Positions 16,375 to 25,875 of a stretch of 37,894 bases of DNA are shown here, in pieces. The translations under genes and the position numbers were made by a program. Below the pieces are notes generated by a model. That model saw only the letters and a program-made list of their open reading frames with translations. It had not been told where the DNA came from and did no database searches. Source of the stretch: Rhizobacter sp. Lineage in GTDB: Bacteria > Pseudomonadota > Gammaproteobacteria > Burkholderiales > Burkholderiaceae_C. Where the stretch lies: assembly GCF_018780185.1 (NCBI RefSeq), contig NZ_JADMJX010000118.1, positions 52,215 to 90,108 on the forward strand. The letters are read 5' to 3'. Each line of letters begins with the position of its first letter. Position 1 is the stretch's first letter.

Positions 16375-17514
16375 ATGCAGATCAACACCCAAGCCAACCA
16401 GGACCGCCCGCTGGCGTTCGGCCTCTACTACTTCGGCAGCGACGAAGGCGGCCCGAAAGCCGACGCCCAGCGCCGCCTGCTGTTCGAGAGCGCACGCTTC
16501 GCCGACGAAAACGGCTTCTCGGCCGTGTGGGCGCCCGAGCGCCACTTCCACGCCTTCGGCGGGCTCTCGCCCAACCCCTCGGTGATGGCGGCGGCCTTTG
16601 CGGCAACCACGCGGAACGTGCGCATCCGCTCGGGCAGCGTGGTGGTTCCCCTGCACCACCCGGCGCGGGTGGTGGAAGAGTGGTCGATGGTCGACTTCCT
16701 GTCGAACGGCCGCGTCGACATGAGCCTGGCTTCGGGCTGGTTCCCGAATGACTTCGTGCTCGCCGCCCCCGGCAACTACGAGCGGCGCAACGAGCTGGTG
16801 TTCGAGCGTGTCGAGGAGCTGCGCAGCCTGTGGGCAGGCGACAGCTTCGAGGCCGTCAATGCCGTGGGTGACACCGTTCAGTTGCGCACCATGCCGCGCC
16901 CGGTGCAGCGAACGCTGCCGATCTGGATCACCGCCGCCGGCAACCCGCAGACCTTTGCGCGCGCCGGCAGCATGGGCCTGAACATCCTCACCCACCTGCT
17001 GGGCCAATCGCTCGAAGCGCTGGCCGACAAGATTGCCGTTTACAGGCAGGCCTGGCGCGACGCCGGCCACGCGGGGCAGGGCACGGTCTCGCTGATGCTG
17101 CACACCTTCGTCGGCGAAGACGACGCCGAGGTGCGGCGCAAGGTCAAGGCGCCGATGCTGAACTACCTGGCCAGCTCGGCCAATCTGGTGGGCAGCTATG
17201 CCACTGCGGTGTCGTTCTTCCAGAACCCGGGCGCCATGAAGGATGTGGCCCTGACCGAGGCCGACATGAACGACGCGCTCGAGTTCTCGTTCGAGCGTTA
17301 CTACGCCACCAGCTCCTTGCTCGGCAGCATGGACGCCTGCCTGGAGATGACCGACAAGCTCAAGGCCATCGAGGTCGACGAGGTGGCTTGCCTGATCGAC
17401 TTTGGCGTTGACGCCGAGTCGGTGCTTGCCGCCTTGCCAGCCTTGGACGAGTTGCGGCAGCTGGCGCAGATCCCGGCGACGGAAGACACCACCGAGCCAG
17501 CACAAGTGGCTTGA
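16375..17514 (+). CDS. Luciferase-like flavin monooxygenase (MupA/Atu3640 type)
   Basis: A 379-residue LLM-class (bacterial luciferase-like) FMN-dependent monooxygenase. The opening FGLYYFGSDEGG, the ENGFSAVWAPERHFHAFGG segment, RIRSGSVVVPLHHPARVVEEW and LTHLLGQSLEAL are the hallmarks of the natural-product subgroup typified by MupA and the Atu3640 NRPS domain. The same sequence type is embedded in the NRPS at 29074-32820, and the two are clearly homologous along their length. MupA catalyses a Baeyer-Villiger-type oxidation, but members vary, so the reaction is open. ATG 16375 (MQINTQ) is chosen because homology begins just after it; no ribosome site is seen. A long upstream open frame is not part of the protein. 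Confidence 0.88.
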   Translation: MQINTQANQDRPLAFGLYYFGSDEGGPKADAQRRLLFESARFADENGFSAVWAPERHFHAFGGLSPNPSVMAAAFAATTRNVRIRSGSVVVPLHHPARVVEEWSMVDFLSNGRVDMSLASGWFPNDFVLAAPGNYERRNELVFERVEELRSLWAGDSFEAVNAVGDTVQLRTMPRPVQRTLPIWITAAGNPQTFARAGSMGLNILTHLLGQSLEALADKIAVYRQAWRDAGHAGQGTVSLMLHTFVGEDDAEVRRKVKAPMLNYLASSANLVGSYATAVSFFQNPGAMKDVALTEADMNDALEFSFERYYATSSLLGSMDACLEMTDKLKAIEVDEVACLIDFGVDAESVLAALPALDELRQLAQIPATEDTTEPAQVA

Positions 17515-17724
17515 TGCCGACAGATCGCTCCGCACACGTCGCGCGTTACGCACGCGCGTGAGTGCCTTCTCAAGCACAGGTGGGTCAACCGCCTGAGTGA
17601 GGGGGGCGATTTCAACGCTCTGTCACGCCAGGAGCTTTGGGGCACCGCAATAATCCCTGCAGGCAACGCCAAGTTGCTGATCAAAAAGAGATCCAGCGCG
17701 TTGGGTTCAAATCAGGGAGCGGTT
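17515..17724. other. Intergenic region before the PEP-CTERM gene
   Basis: No gene is visible in these 210 bp. A GC-rich inverted repeat, CGCGCG at 17540-17545 and again at 17553-17558, could end the LLM transcript but lacks a T tract. No convincing sigma-54 (GG-N10-GC) promoter, which drives some PEP-CTERM genes, could be placed: the nearest candidate at 17662-17677 has 12 rather than 10 bases between GG and GC. Confidence 0.5.
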
Positions 17725-18351
17725 ATGCAGACAGGCGTTTTGAGTCGCGTGGGCGCAGTGCGCCGCGTTTTGGCCCGAGCTCTGATGGGCGTTTGGCTGA
17801 TCGGGGCGATGAGTGCGGCAAGCGCTTACGACCTGACGGTCACCCCGGCCACCCAGACCACGGGCCTGGGCAGCGAGATCAGCATTGCGGTCACTGCAGC
17901 CGATCTGGTGCCGGGTGCGCTGGGGGGCTACAGCTTCGACCTGTCCTTCGAGGGCTCGGTGCTGGGCTTCGATCGCGTTGTCGACGGGTTCGGCATGGGC
18001 GCCAACTCCTTCGGCCTGTCATACGCGCTCAGCGGCAACACCCTGTCGTTCGCCGACACCTCCTTCGACGACCCGGCAACCTTGCTGTCGCTGCAAGGCC
18101 CGAGCTTCACCTTGTTCACCGTCTACTTCGATGCGGTCGGTGCAGGCACGAGCTTCCTGGCTCTGTCAGGCGTGACCCTCGCCGATGCCTTCGGCAATGG
18201 CGTGGACTTCACCAGCTATGACGGCAGCGTCACCGTCGAATCGGTGGTGACCCCGGTACCCGAGCCCGGCACCTTGCCGTTGCTGGCTCTGGGTGGCTTG
18301 GCCCTCATGTGGGTCAAGCGCAAGAACCAACGCGCTCGCTCCAAAGCGTAG
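17725..18351 (+). CDS. Cohesin-like PEP-CTERM surface protein
   Basis: A 208-residue exported protein. Residues 1-34 form a signal peptide ending ASA before Y35. Residues about 35-172 form a beta-sandwich with cohesin-like pattern (TTGLGSEISIAVTAADL, GYSFDLSFEGSVLGFDRV). The C-terminus from residue 178 reads VPEPG, then a hydrophobic helix and a basic KRKNQRAR tail: the PEP-CTERM signal processed by exosortase in Gram-negative bacteria. It should be exported, cleaved and displayed or released with exopolysaccharide. GGGAG at 17715-17719 serves ATG 17725. The next gene encodes a dockerin-bearing RHS protein, suggesting the two proteins dock. Cohesin identity is pattern-based. Confidence 0.85.
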   Translation: MQTGVLSRVGAVRRVLARALMGVWLIGAMSAASAYDLTVTPATQTTGLGSEISIAVTAADLVPGALGGYSFDLSFEGSVLGFDRVVDGFGMGANSFGLSYALSGNTLSFADTSFDDPATLLSLQGPSFTLFTVYFDAVGAGTSFLALSGVTLADAFGNGVDFTSYDGSVTVESVVTPVPEPGTLPLLALGGLALMWVKRKNQRARSKA

Positions 18352-18430
18352 GCGCGGCTCGCGCCCACCACTCGCGTTTTCTCGCAACCGTATTGCGGGC
18401 GGCATCTGCGCCGCCTGAACAACGTCCAGC

Positions 18431-18444
18431 CCACCTCGAGGTGG
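18431..18444. promoter_or_regulatory. 14-bp palindrome in the leader of the RHS gene
   Basis: CCACCTCGAGGTGG is a perfect palindrome 24 bp before the RHS start, within the 117-bp spacer after the PEP-CTERM gene. A GGCGGC/GCCGCC hairpin lies just upstream in the same spacer. Either could moderate read-through from the PEP-CTERM gene into the RHS gene or bind a regulator. GGGGAG just before ATG 18469 is the ribosome site. Confidence 0.35.
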
Positions 18445-18468
18445 CGCCTCTCAGGGGAGATCATCACC

Positions 18469-21400
18469 ATGCGTAGCATTTCCAGACTGTTCACGAGGGG
18501 CCTTGTGGCCTTGGTGCTGACTCTGACAGGCGCGGGGGCCTGGGCGTTCAAATGCGACGTCGACAACAACGGCCGCATCGACCGGCTCGACATTGGGCTG
18601 ATCCAACAGGCCATCGTGCAGAAGCTGCCCGTCACCGACGCAGAAGACCCGCGCGACCCTGACGTCAACTTCACCATCAACGCCGTCGACAGCCGCACCT
18701 GCGTGCTGCGTTGCCGTTACGCAAGCTGTGCAACCAACGGTGCGCCGGTGGCCAACGCCGGTGCCAACAACACCGTTCGTGTGGGTGAACTGGCCACCCT
18801 CAACGGCGCTGCGTCCAGCGACCCTGATGGCAATGCGCTGACCTATGCCTGGACCATCACCAGCCGCCCGTCGGGCAGCACGGCTGCATTGACCGGCGCG
18901 ACCTCCGTCAACCCGAGCTTCACCGCCGACCGCGCTGGCAGCTATGTGATCCAGCTCGTGGTGAGCGATGGTTCCCTGAGCAGCGCTGCAGCGACCGTCA
19001 CCATCAGCACGCGCAACTCCGCACCGGCTGCCAGCGCGGGTGCCGACCAGACAGCGCGCGTGGGCGACACCGTGATGCTGGACGGGCGCCTCAGCAGCGA
19101 CGTGGACGGCGATGTACTCACCTATGCCTGGCGCATCGTGAATGCCCCGGCGGGCAGCGCGGCCAGCCTCAGCAACGCCGGCGCCGTTCAACCCGGCTTG
19201 GTCATCGATGTGGCCGGCAGCTACGAGGTCGAACTGATCGTCAACGACGGCAACCTGGCCAGCCCGCCCGACACCGTGGTGGTCTCCACCCTCAACTCGG
19301 CGCCGGTGGCGCGGCCTGGCAACAGCCGCGCGGTGGCGCTGGGTGCGTTGGTGCAGCTCGACGGCAGCCTCAGCTCCGACGTGGACGGCAACAGCCTCAC
19401 CTACCGCTGGTCGCTGCTCAGCCGCCCCGCAGGCAGTGCGGCCGTGCTGGGCAACCCGGCTGCGGTCAACCCGAGCTTCACCGCGGATCAGCCTGGCAGC
19501 TATGTGGTCCAGCTGATCGTCAACGATGGTCTGATCGACAGCCCCGCCGCGAGCGTCACGATCAGCACCGACAACGCCGCTCCCACGGCCAACGCCGGAC
19601 CCGACCAGACGGTGCCTCTGGGCGCCCTGGTTCAACTCAGCGGCAGCGCTTCTGCCGACCCTGAAGGTGGCGTGCTGAACTACACCTGGGCGCTCACGAC
19701 ACGACCCGTCGGCAGCACCGCCACGCTCGTCAATGCGAATGCGGTGAACCCGAGCTTTACCGCCGACCGGCCGGGCACCTATGTGGCCCAGCTCATCGTC
19801 GGCGACGGGGCGCTGAGCAGTGCACCCGACACCGTCATCGTCAGCACGCTGAACTCTCGGCCCGTGGCCGACGCGGGCCCCGCGCAAGCGCTCGACACCG
19901 GCAGCACCGTGCAACTCAACGGCAGTGCCAGCCGCGACGCCGACGGTGACACGCTGACCTACAGCTGGAGTTTGACCACCCGCCCGGCCGGCAGCACGGC
20001 TGCGCTGAGCAACCCTGCAGCCGTCAGCCCGAGCTTTGTCGCTGACCTGCCGGGCACCTATGTGGCGCAGTTGATCGTCAGCGATGCCAGCCTGGCCAGC
20101 ACGCCGGCGACCGTGCTGGTGACGGTGACGACGCCAAACCGTGCCCCCGTCGCGGCGGCGAGCGCCACGCCGAGCAGCGTCAACGTCGGTGCGACGGTGA
20201 CGCTCAGCTCGGCTGGCTCCAGCGACCCGGACGGCAACCCCATCAGCTACTCATGGAGCCTGGCGCTTCGCCCCGTGGGCAGCAATGCCAGCATCATCAA
20301 CGCCTCGGCGGCGAGCGCGAGCTTCGTGCCCGACGTGGCGGGCAACTACGGCGTGTTGTTGACCGTCTCCGACGGCAGCCTGAGCGCGGGCGCTTCCGCA
20401 ACCTTCTCGGCCACTGCGGTGGTCACCAACCGTGCGCCGGTCATCGTCACCGCAGCCCCGACGGCCGCAACGGCAGGCGCGATCTACGCCTATGACGTCG
20501 ACGCCACCGACCCCGACGCTGGCGACACGCTGACCTATGCCCTGACCACGGCGCCGGCCGGGATGACCATCCTGCCGGTCACGGGCCTCGTCAACTGGAC
20601 ACCCACCCCGGGCCAGCTCGGTACCCATGCGGTGACCGTGCGGGTTTCGGACGTGGCTGGCCTCTTCGCGACGCAGAGCTACACCGTGACGGTGTCGGAT
20701 GTGCCGACGGCGCTGCAAGTCGCTGCGACCCTGAGCCCCGCGATTGCCAATGCCGGCGAAACCGTGACCTTGACCGTGCTCGTGAGTGGCGGCAACGGTG
20801 GCACCGTCACCCGCACGGCCACGCTCGACGGCACGCCGCTGACGCTCAACGCAAGCGGTGTTGCCACCTTCATCGCACCCGCAGCGGGCGTGCACCGTGT
20901 CAACGTCACGGCGCAGGGCAGCCCTGTCAATGGCAGCACCCCTGCACCGCAAGTGCGCGAGCTGATCCTGACCGTGCGCGACGGCAGCGACACCACCGCA
21001 CCGACCGCAGCCATCACGACCCCCACGGCCAACAGCGAAGTTCTCGCACCGGTCGCAGTGACGGGCACCGCGACCGACGCACGTTTTGCCTACTACCAGT
21101 TGCTGTTGCGCCCGGCTGGCGCGAGCAGCGCCGCGTGGGTCGAGATCTACCGCGGCCTGACGGCCGTGAGCAACGGCGTGCTCGGCACGCTCGACCCGAC
21201 GCGCGTCGCCAACGGTGTGTATGAGCTGGGGCTCAACGTGGTTGACGTCAATGGTCGCAGCACCTCGGTGGTGGTGCCGATCGAGGTTGCGCGTGATCGC
21301 AAGATTGGCCAGTTCAAGCTGAGCTTCACAGACATCCGAGCCGATGCCAGCGGCATGCCCCTGACGCTCATCCGTACTTACGACAGCCTGAAGAAGGATG

Positions 21401-24400
21401 TCATGGGCGACTTTGGCTGGGGCTGGAGTGCCGCCTCACAAGACGTCAGCATTCGCAAGAACATGATCTTTGGCCAGCAATGGAACGTGACGACCAGCGG
21501 CTTCAACATCTGCCTGCGGCCTGCGGGTCAGCGCCGGATCACGGTGACGCTGCCTGACGGCGGGGTGTACCGCTTCACCGCTCGCAACAGCCCCGAGTGC
21601 GCATTCGCTCAAGTGCCTGAACTGAACATCGTGCTCGACCCCTTGCCGCTTCCGGTGGGGGGCAATCTCGGTGCTGGTGCAGGGACGGGGCAGTTGGAGG
21701 TCATCGTGAATGACCTGGTGCTGGTGCAGGGTGGAAACATTTACAACGCTGACACCGGCGAGTTCTGGAATCCGACCGATTTCCGCTTCACCGATGCGCA
21801 AGGCATGCGCTATGTCCTGCGTGAAGGCGTGGGTGTGGTTAGCGTTACCGACCTCTACGGCAACACCCTCACCTATGGTGCAGGCGGTATCCAGCACAGT
21901 GCGACGCTTGGTGTTCAGTTGATTCGCGACGCACAGGGACGCGTTACCCGAGCTACAGATCCCGGTGGCCGCAGTCTGACCTACAGCTACAACAGCGCTG
22001 GTGAACTGAGCAGCGTCAGTGACCGCCTGAGCCAAGTCACCTACTTCCAGTACGACACCGCAACCCGGACACCCGGAGCCGGCGACAGCGGCAGCCAGAA
22101 CAGCGCTCACCTGCTTGCCAGCATCATCGACCCGCGCGGTCAGCTCATTGGGCGGCAGCAGTTCGATGAGTACGGTCGCTTGGTTGGCAGCGTCGATGGA
22201 ACGGGCGCCAGTGCAACCCAAACCTTTGATGAAGCGAATAGCCAGCAACGAGTGGTCGACCGCCGTGGCAATGCCACAACCTACACCTTCGACACGGCCG
22301 GCAATGTGACCCGCATCGTTGATGCGCGAGGTGGTGTCACCGACCTGACTTACGACGCGAGTGGCAACGAGCTGACGCGCCGCGATCCACTGGGCAATGT
22401 GGTGACCAGGACCTACAACCCGGTGACGGGCAAGGTACTCACCGAGACAGACCCCTTGGGTCGAGTGACCACGACCGCCTACCCGACGACAGGTCGAGAC
22501 TTCGAGCGCCAGAACCCGCTGAGTGTGACGGACCCGCTTGGCCGTGTGACCACATTCGGTTACCGCCCAGGCGAAAACGTGTTGCCCGGTGCCACGCCTA
22601 ACTCCATCACGGAACCCCTGGGTCGTACGACCGGCATCGGATTGAACGCGCGCGGCAGCGTGACGTCGCTAAACGCCGCGGGTATCAGCACGACCTACGT
22701 CTACGACGCTCAAGGCCGCCGCACGCGCGAAACTGACAGCTTGGGCAACAGCACCAACTACACATTCGACAGCAGCGGCAATGAGCTCACACGCAGCGTC
22801 ACCCGCACGGTGGCCGGTGTGCCGCGTACTGAAACCAATACGCGTGTCTATGACGCCGACAACCGCCTCATCGAGGAAACGGATTCCACTGGTGCGACGC
22901 GCCGGGCAAGCTACAACGCCGCCGGCATGATGACCACGAGCACTGATTCGCTGGGACGGGTTACGCGCTACACCTACGATGCCAATGCCCGCTTGGTGCG
23001 CGCTGACTTTGCCGACGGCACGAATGAGCAGATCGAGTACGACGCCAACGGCAACAAGACCAGCACCATTGATCGCCAAGGTCGCGTGACGCGGATGGTC
23101 TACGACGAGCTGAATCGTCATATCAGCACGCAGCAGCCTGACGGCAGCACCCGCTCCATGGAATACGACGCTGCGGGTCGCATGGTTGCCGAAGTCGATG
23201 AGCTTGGCGCTCGCCGCGTGAGTGACTATGACGCCGCGGCGCAACTCACGGCCACCACTGATGCGAGTGGCCGACGCACCGAGTTCAGCTACGACGCTGC
23301 GGGTAACCGGACACAGACGCGCCTGCCAGACGGTCGTTTGGTGCGTTATACCTACGACGCGTTGAATCGCCTGACCCGTACGGACTTCCCCGACGGCAGC
23401 TTCAAGACCAGCACCTACAGGGCGGACGGCCGCAAAGCCACCGACACCGATGCTCGCGGCGTGCTCAGCACCTATGGGTATGACGCGACAGGTCGGCTGA
23501 CCAGCGTGGTTCAAAGTGGGGTGGCTTCAGCAACGACATACACCTACGACGAAACCGGTTCCAAGACGGCGCAGCGGGACGCCATCGCGCGTCAGGTTCA
23601 GTGGCGTTATGACAGCGTGGGCCGTCCGGTCAGCCGCATCCTTGCGGATGGGTCGACTGAAGTGTTTGCGTATGACGCTGAAGGGCAGTTGACAAGCAGC
23701 ACGACCTTTGCCGGGCAGACCATCGTCCGCGCCTACGACAACCAGGGCCGTGAGATCAGCCGCAGCATCCCTGCGTCTGCTGGTGTACCCGCGCGAACAA
23801 TCAGCTGGACATACACCTCTGATGGGCAGCGTGCCACTCAAACGGAAGTGGGTGGTACGTCCTCGCAAGGTACCACCACCTATGCTTACGATGGCCTCGG
23901 CCGGATGACCCAGATGGTCAGCCCGCAAGGCACGCTGTCGTGGGGGTACGACACGGCTGGCCGCGTCGTTCAGCGCAGTACTCCGGAAGGCACCACCGCT
24001 TATCAGTACGACGGCGATGGTCGCCTCACGCAGCTGGCGGCTCCCGATGGTAGAACCACGACCTATGCCTATGACAGCGCAGGTCGGTTGTTGCGCAGCG
24101 AGCAGCAACTCGACACGGCCGCTAACAGTGCACTCGTGACTGCCAAGCGTTACGACGCCAACGATCGGCTGGTGAGTATTGCCCACAGCCGGCGAGTTGG
24201 TTCAGGCAGCACCCTGATTGCCGGACAGCGCATGACACGTGGCGCCGCTGGCGTGGTGAACCGCATCGACACCTTTGACACCAGCGCCAGCTACGACGAC
24301 GCGAGCGGAAGCTACAGCGGCGCTCCGATCCGCGTGCAGACATTCGGCTACGACAGTGGATCGCGTCTGGTGCAAGAGAACAACTACAAGGGTGCGCAAC

Positions 24401-25875
24401 TCACGGCATGGCTCGCCAACAATGCGAGCCCTGCCACGCAGAGCACGACCTACACCTACGACAACGTGGGCAACCGCAGCACCAAGAGCGTGCTCACTGC
24501 TGCTGGCACAGAAAGTACGTCCTACGCCTACGACAGCAACGACCGCTTGATCAGCGAGACGCTCACGACCGTGACGGGCAGCACTGTCGTCACCAGCTAC
24601 ACCTGGGATGGCAACGGCAACATGACGGCCAAACAAAGCCCGTCCGAGTTCATCGGCTATCGGTTCGATGCAGACAACCGCCTGGTTGAAGTACGCCGAG
24701 GTGCTACGGCGGGGGCAGCCACCGTGGCTGCCAGCTATGGCTACGATGCCGATGGGCAGCGCGTGAGCAAAACAACCCCGACGGGGACCACCCAGTTCCT
24801 GATTGACCCAACCACGAGCTGGCCGCAGGTGGTCATGGAAAGCACCGGGACTCAACGAGTCACCTACACCTGGGGTGACTCGCTGACTCAGCAAGCGCGA
24901 GGTGTGGCTGGCTCTGTTGCGAGCGCGCCTGTCGAAGACCTGATCCCGTTGCAAGGACATCTGGGGACGACCGTCGCGGCCATCGACAGGAACGGTGCCG
25001 TGGTTGAAACCTACGAGCGCGGCGCTTTCGGGGAATCAGATGCCGCTCTCGGTGACACGCCGAGGCTGAAGCACCAGTACGTGGGTGAGTACTGGGATGA
25101 AGCCTCGGGCGCCGTTTACCTGCGTGCTCGGTGGTATCGGCCAGACGTCGGCCGTTTCGTGAGCATCGACCCAATCGTGGCCGGACCAGCGGATCCGAGA
25201 GCGCAGAACACCTACGTCTACGCCATTGGTGACCCGGTGCATCGCGTTGATCCAAGCGGCGCGATGAGCATGGGGGAAATTGGTGCAGGGCTGAACATCT
25301 CCTTCACCTTGGCCAATGTGGCCATGGCGTCTTACTCCTACTTGACCGCTGCACCGGGTGACGATCCGCCTCCTGGTGACGCCAGCATGATCTGGGATGC
25401 CCTGTTCATCCCTGTGGCGTTGTCGACGGCAATCGAACTGGGCGATACATTGCTGTCTCTGGCCACCGGCTTGAGAAACTATTCCCACCTGACGGGGCCG
25501 CCACAGGGGCACCACGTGATTCCTCAGTACCTTTGTGGTGGTCGCAGCCAAACCCTTGTCCGCCTGTCAATGGCCGATCACACTCTGCTCCACGTCGAGT
25601 TGGACACCTTGGCTCGCCTGCTGGCAGTCGTGGGCAACCGTGTAGCGAAGGTGCTCAAGCCCCGGTCAGCCGGCCGCATGTCGGTCAGTGACATCGGCAA
25701 GCGCAAACTGGGGCGTGTCGCGATCTACGGTGCCTTGAACGGGTTTTACACGTTCTTCGACTGGAACGCCGAGGGGATCCCCACTCCCGGCTTCCACCCT
25801 TCCATTGGTGTTGGCATGGCAATCGAAGGACCGAAGTTCATCGCAGGTGGAACTGGAACGACTTGTCATCGATAA
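18469..25875 (+). CDS. Secreted dockerin-PKD-YD/RHS repeat protein with nuclease-like tip
   Basis: A 2468-residue polymorphic-toxin-like protein. Residues 1-26 are a signal peptide (cleavage after AWA). Residues 28-80 form a dockerin-like domain with two calcium-loop patterns, D30-x-D32-x-N34-G-x-I-x3-D41 (complete) and D63-x-D65-x-N67-F-x-I-x3-D74 (Gly replaced by Phe). Six PKD/REJ-type repeats of about 93 residues follow (about 91-650), then two or three Ig/cadherin-like domains (about 650-940). The RHS part starts near 943 (KLSFTDIRADASGMPLTLIRTYDS) and carries dozens of YD repeats to about 2240. The core ends near 2242-2264 in NTYVYAIGDPVHRVDPSG. The C-terminal ~200 residues differ in composition and contain GHHVIPQYL (H2348, H2349) and H2371/H2375, an HNH/ENDO-VII-like pattern. 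Target and delivery route are unknown. Confidence 0.9.
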   Translation: MRSISRLFTRGLVALVLTLTGAGAWAFKCDVDNNGRIDRLDIGLIQQAIVQKLPVTDAEDPRDPDVNFTINAVDSRTCVLRCRYASCATNGAPVANAGANNTVRVGELATLNGAASSDPDGNALTYAWTITSRPSGSTAALTGATSVNPSFTADRAGSYVIQLVVSDGSLSSAAATVTISTRNSAPAASAGADQTARVGDTVMLDGRLSSDVDGDVLTYAWRIVNAPAGSAASLSNAGAVQPGLVIDVAGSYEVELIVNDGNLASPPDTVVVSTLNSAPVARPGNSRAVALGALVQLDGSLSSDVDGNSLTYRWSLLSRPAGSAAVLGNPAAVNPSFTADQPGSYVVQLIVNDGLIDSPAASVTISTDNAAPTANAGPDQTVPLGALVQLSGSASADPEGGVLNYTWALTTRPVGSTATLVNANAVNPSFTADRPGTYVAQLIVGDGALSSAPDTVIVSTLNSRPVADAGPAQALDTGSTVQLNGSASRDADGDTLTYSWSLTTRPAGSTAALSNPAAVSPSFVADLPGTYVAQLIVSDASLASTPATVLVTVTTPNRAPVAAASATPSSVNVGATVTLSSAGSSDPDGNPISYSWSLALRPVGSNASIINASAASASFVPDVAGNYGVLLTVSDGSLSAGASATFSATAVVTNRAPVIVTAAPTAATAGAIYAYDVDATDPDAGDTLTYALTTAPAGMTILPVTGLVNWTPTPGQLGTHAVTVRVSDVAGLFATQSYTVTVSDVPTALQVAATLSPAIANAGETVTLTVLVSGGNGGTVTRTATLDGTPLTLNASGVATFIAPAAGVHRVNVTAQGSPVNGSTPAPQVRELILTVRDGSDTTAPTAAITTPTANSEVLAPVAVTGTATDARFAYYQLLLRPAGASSAAWVEIYRGLTAVSNGVLGTLDPTRVANGVYELGLNVVDVNGRSTSVVVPIEVARDRKIGQFKLSFTDIRADASGMPLTLIRTYDSLKKDVMGDFGWGWSAASQDVSIRKNMIFGQQWNVTTSGFNICLRPAGQRRITVTLPDGGVYRFTARNSPECAFAQVPELNIVLDPLPLPVGGNLGAGAGTGQLEVIVNDLVLVQGGNIYNADTGEFWNPTDFRFTDAQGMRYVLREGVGVVSVTDLYGNTLTYGAGGIQHSATLGVQLIRDAQGRVTRATDPGGRSLTYSYNSAGELSSVSDRLSQVTYFQYDTATRTPGAGDSGSQNSAHLLASIIDPRGQLIGRQQFDEYGRLVGSVDGTGASATQTFDEANSQQRVVDRRGNATTYTFDTAGNVTRIVDARGGVTDLTYDASGNELTRRDPLGNVVTRTYNPVTGKVLTETDPLGRVTTTAYPTTGRDFERQNPLSVTDPLGRVTTFGYRPGENVLPGATPNSITEPLGRTTGIGLNARGSVTSLNAAGISTTYVYDAQGRRTRETDSLGNSTNYTFDSSGNELTRSVTRTVAGVPRTETNTRVYDADNRLIEETDSTGATRRASYNAAGMMTTSTDSLGRVTRYTYDANARLVRADFADGTNEQIEYDANGNKTSTIDRQGRVTRMVYDELNRHISTQQPDGSTRSMEYDAAGRMVAEVDELGARRVSDYDAAAQLTATTDASGRRTEFSYDAAGNRTQTRLPDGRLVRYTYDALNRLTRTDFPDGSFKTSTYRADGRKATDTDARGVLSTYGYDATGRLTSVVQSGVASATTYTYDETGSKTAQRDAIARQVQWRYDSVGRPVSRILADGSTEVFAYDAEGQLTSSTTFAGQTIVRAYDNQGREISRSIPASAGVPARTISWTYTSDGQRATQTEVGGTSSQGTTTYAYDGLGRMTQMVSPQGTLSWGYDTAGRVVQRSTPEGTTAYQYDGDGRLTQLAAPDGRTTTYAYDSAGRLLRSEQQLDTAANSALVTAKRYDANDRLVSIAHSRRVGSGSTLIAGQRMTRGAAGVVNRIDTFDTSASYDDASGSYSGAPIRVQTFGYDSGSRLVQENNYKGAQLTAWLANNASPATQSTTYTYDNVGNRSTKSVLTAAGTESTSYAYDSNDRLISETLTTVTGSTVVTSYTWDGNGNMTAKQSPSEFIGYRFDADNRLVEVRRGATAGAATVAASYGYDADGQRVSKTTPTGTTQFLIDPTTSWPQVVMESTGTQRVTYTWGDSLTQQARGVAGSVASAPVEDLIPLQGHLGTTVAAIDRNGAVVETYERGAFGESDAALGDTPRLKHQYVGEYWDEASGAVYLRARWYRPDVGRFVSIDPIVAGPADPRAQNTYVYAIGDPVHRVDPSGAMSMGEIGAGLNISFTLANVAMASYSYLTAAPGDDPPPGDASMIWDALFIPVALSTAIELGDTLLSLATGLRNYSHLTGPPQGHHVIPQYLCGGRSQTLVRLSMADHTLLHVELDTLARLLAVVGNRVAKVLKPRSAGRMSVSDIGKRKLGRVAIYGALNGFYTFFDWNAEGIPTPGFHPSIGVGMAIEGPKFIAGGTGTTCHR

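Noticed and set aside
17639..17677. Possible sigma-54 promoter before the PEP-CTERM gene
   Set aside because: No GG-N10-GC spacing can be made; the closest pair is separated by 12 bases.
18730..20460. Regular repeats that might be a CRISPR or satellite array
   Set aside because: The repeats are about 280 bp, in frame and encode PKD domains; no short direct repeats with unique spacers exist.
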